NCBI GenBank assembly: GCA_016929365.1
Contig: JAFGIZ010000317.1
Location: 1 to 14,575, forward strand
DNA length: 14,575 nt
Direction of reading: 5' to 3'
Source of the DNA: Lentisphaerota bacterium
GTDB lineage: Bacteria; Verrucomicrobiota; Kiritimatiellia; UBA8416; JAFGIZ01
Shown here: in pieces, positions 14,454-14,575 of the stretch
Layout: every line of letters starts with the position of its first letter
Position numbering within the stretch: the stretch's first letter is position 1
Made by a program: the position numbers and the translations under genes
The notes under the pieces: model-generated
What the model was told of the DNA's origin: nothing
The model's input: only the letters and a program-made list of their open reading frames with translations
The model's database searches: none

Positions 14454-14575
14454 CTAGCGGATCAGTTCGTACCCGTCGATATTGATCAGCGCCCACGGGG
14501 ACTCCGCCCGGTTCAGCAGATAGCCCTCCCGCGCCGTGACGTCCTTGCTCTCCACCACACGCGGGTCCGTCCACC
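14454..14575 (-). CDS. C-terminal end of an unidentified protein, possibly Amuc_1102-like
   Basis: Only the last 40 residues are in the window, ending WALINIDGYELIR and TAG. The frame is open to the right edge, and the stop is 14 bases before the PilM-PilN start, so it very likely belongs to the same operon. The fragment has no recognisable motif. In Akkermansia the gene next to the PilM-like Amuc_1101 is Amuc_1102, a pilus-like protein, so that is the leading guess from position only. Confidence 0.5.
   Translation of the reverse strand, partial: WTDPRVVESKDVTAREGYLLNRAESPWALINIDGYELIR

Noticed and set aside
12649..14457. A 602-codon open frame on the plus strand opposite PilM-PilN
   Set aside because: It mirrors the PilM-PilN coding frame and is rich in His, Arg and Gln without motifs. 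Long antisense frames are common in high-G+C DNA.

Overview
The window is a 14.6 kb, high-G+C piece of a bacterial chromosome. Every convincing gene lies on the minus strand, so the reading order runs from the right edge to the left. There are no RNA genes, insertion sequences, CRISPR arrays or gaps over 100 bases. Gaps between genes range from overlaps of a few bases to 97 bases, which suggests one long transcription unit or a few overlapping ones.

The right half (about 7225-14575) is a secretin and pilus-type assembly locus. In reading order it holds the tail of an unidentified protein, a PilM-PilN fusion, an Amuc_1100-like inner-membrane protein, an Amuc_1099-like protein with a zinc ribbon and calcium-binding repeats, and a very large secretin. 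This matches the Amuc_1098-1102 set described from Akkermansia muciniphila. Read by position, it also parallels the classical pilM-N-O-P-Q order. That set is typical of the Verrucomicrobiota and related lineages, so the host is most likely a member of the Verrucomicrobiota/Kiritimatiellota group. This is an inference from gene content; the species is not recognisable.

The middle (4284-7163) encodes a stand-alone 5'-3' exonuclease, dephospho-CoA kinase (coaE) and transcription terminator Rho. Chlamydiae carry polA-coaE-rho in this order. Here only the 5'-nuclease part of PolA is present and coaE begins inside its end, so polA appears to be reduced or split.

The left part (1-4262) is a protein quality-control cluster of trigger factor, ClpP and ClpX, followed by a truncated NAD(P) transhydrogenase alpha subunit. 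Trigger factor handles nascent chains at the ribosome, and ClpXP unfolds and degrades tagged proteins. The transhydrogenase is a membrane-linked redox enzyme that seems only to share the transcript.

The most interesting material is the pilus-type locus: the acidic repeat region and TPR segment of the secretin, the zinc and calcium modules of its partner, and the PilM-PilN fusion. The missing PolA polymerase domain comes next.
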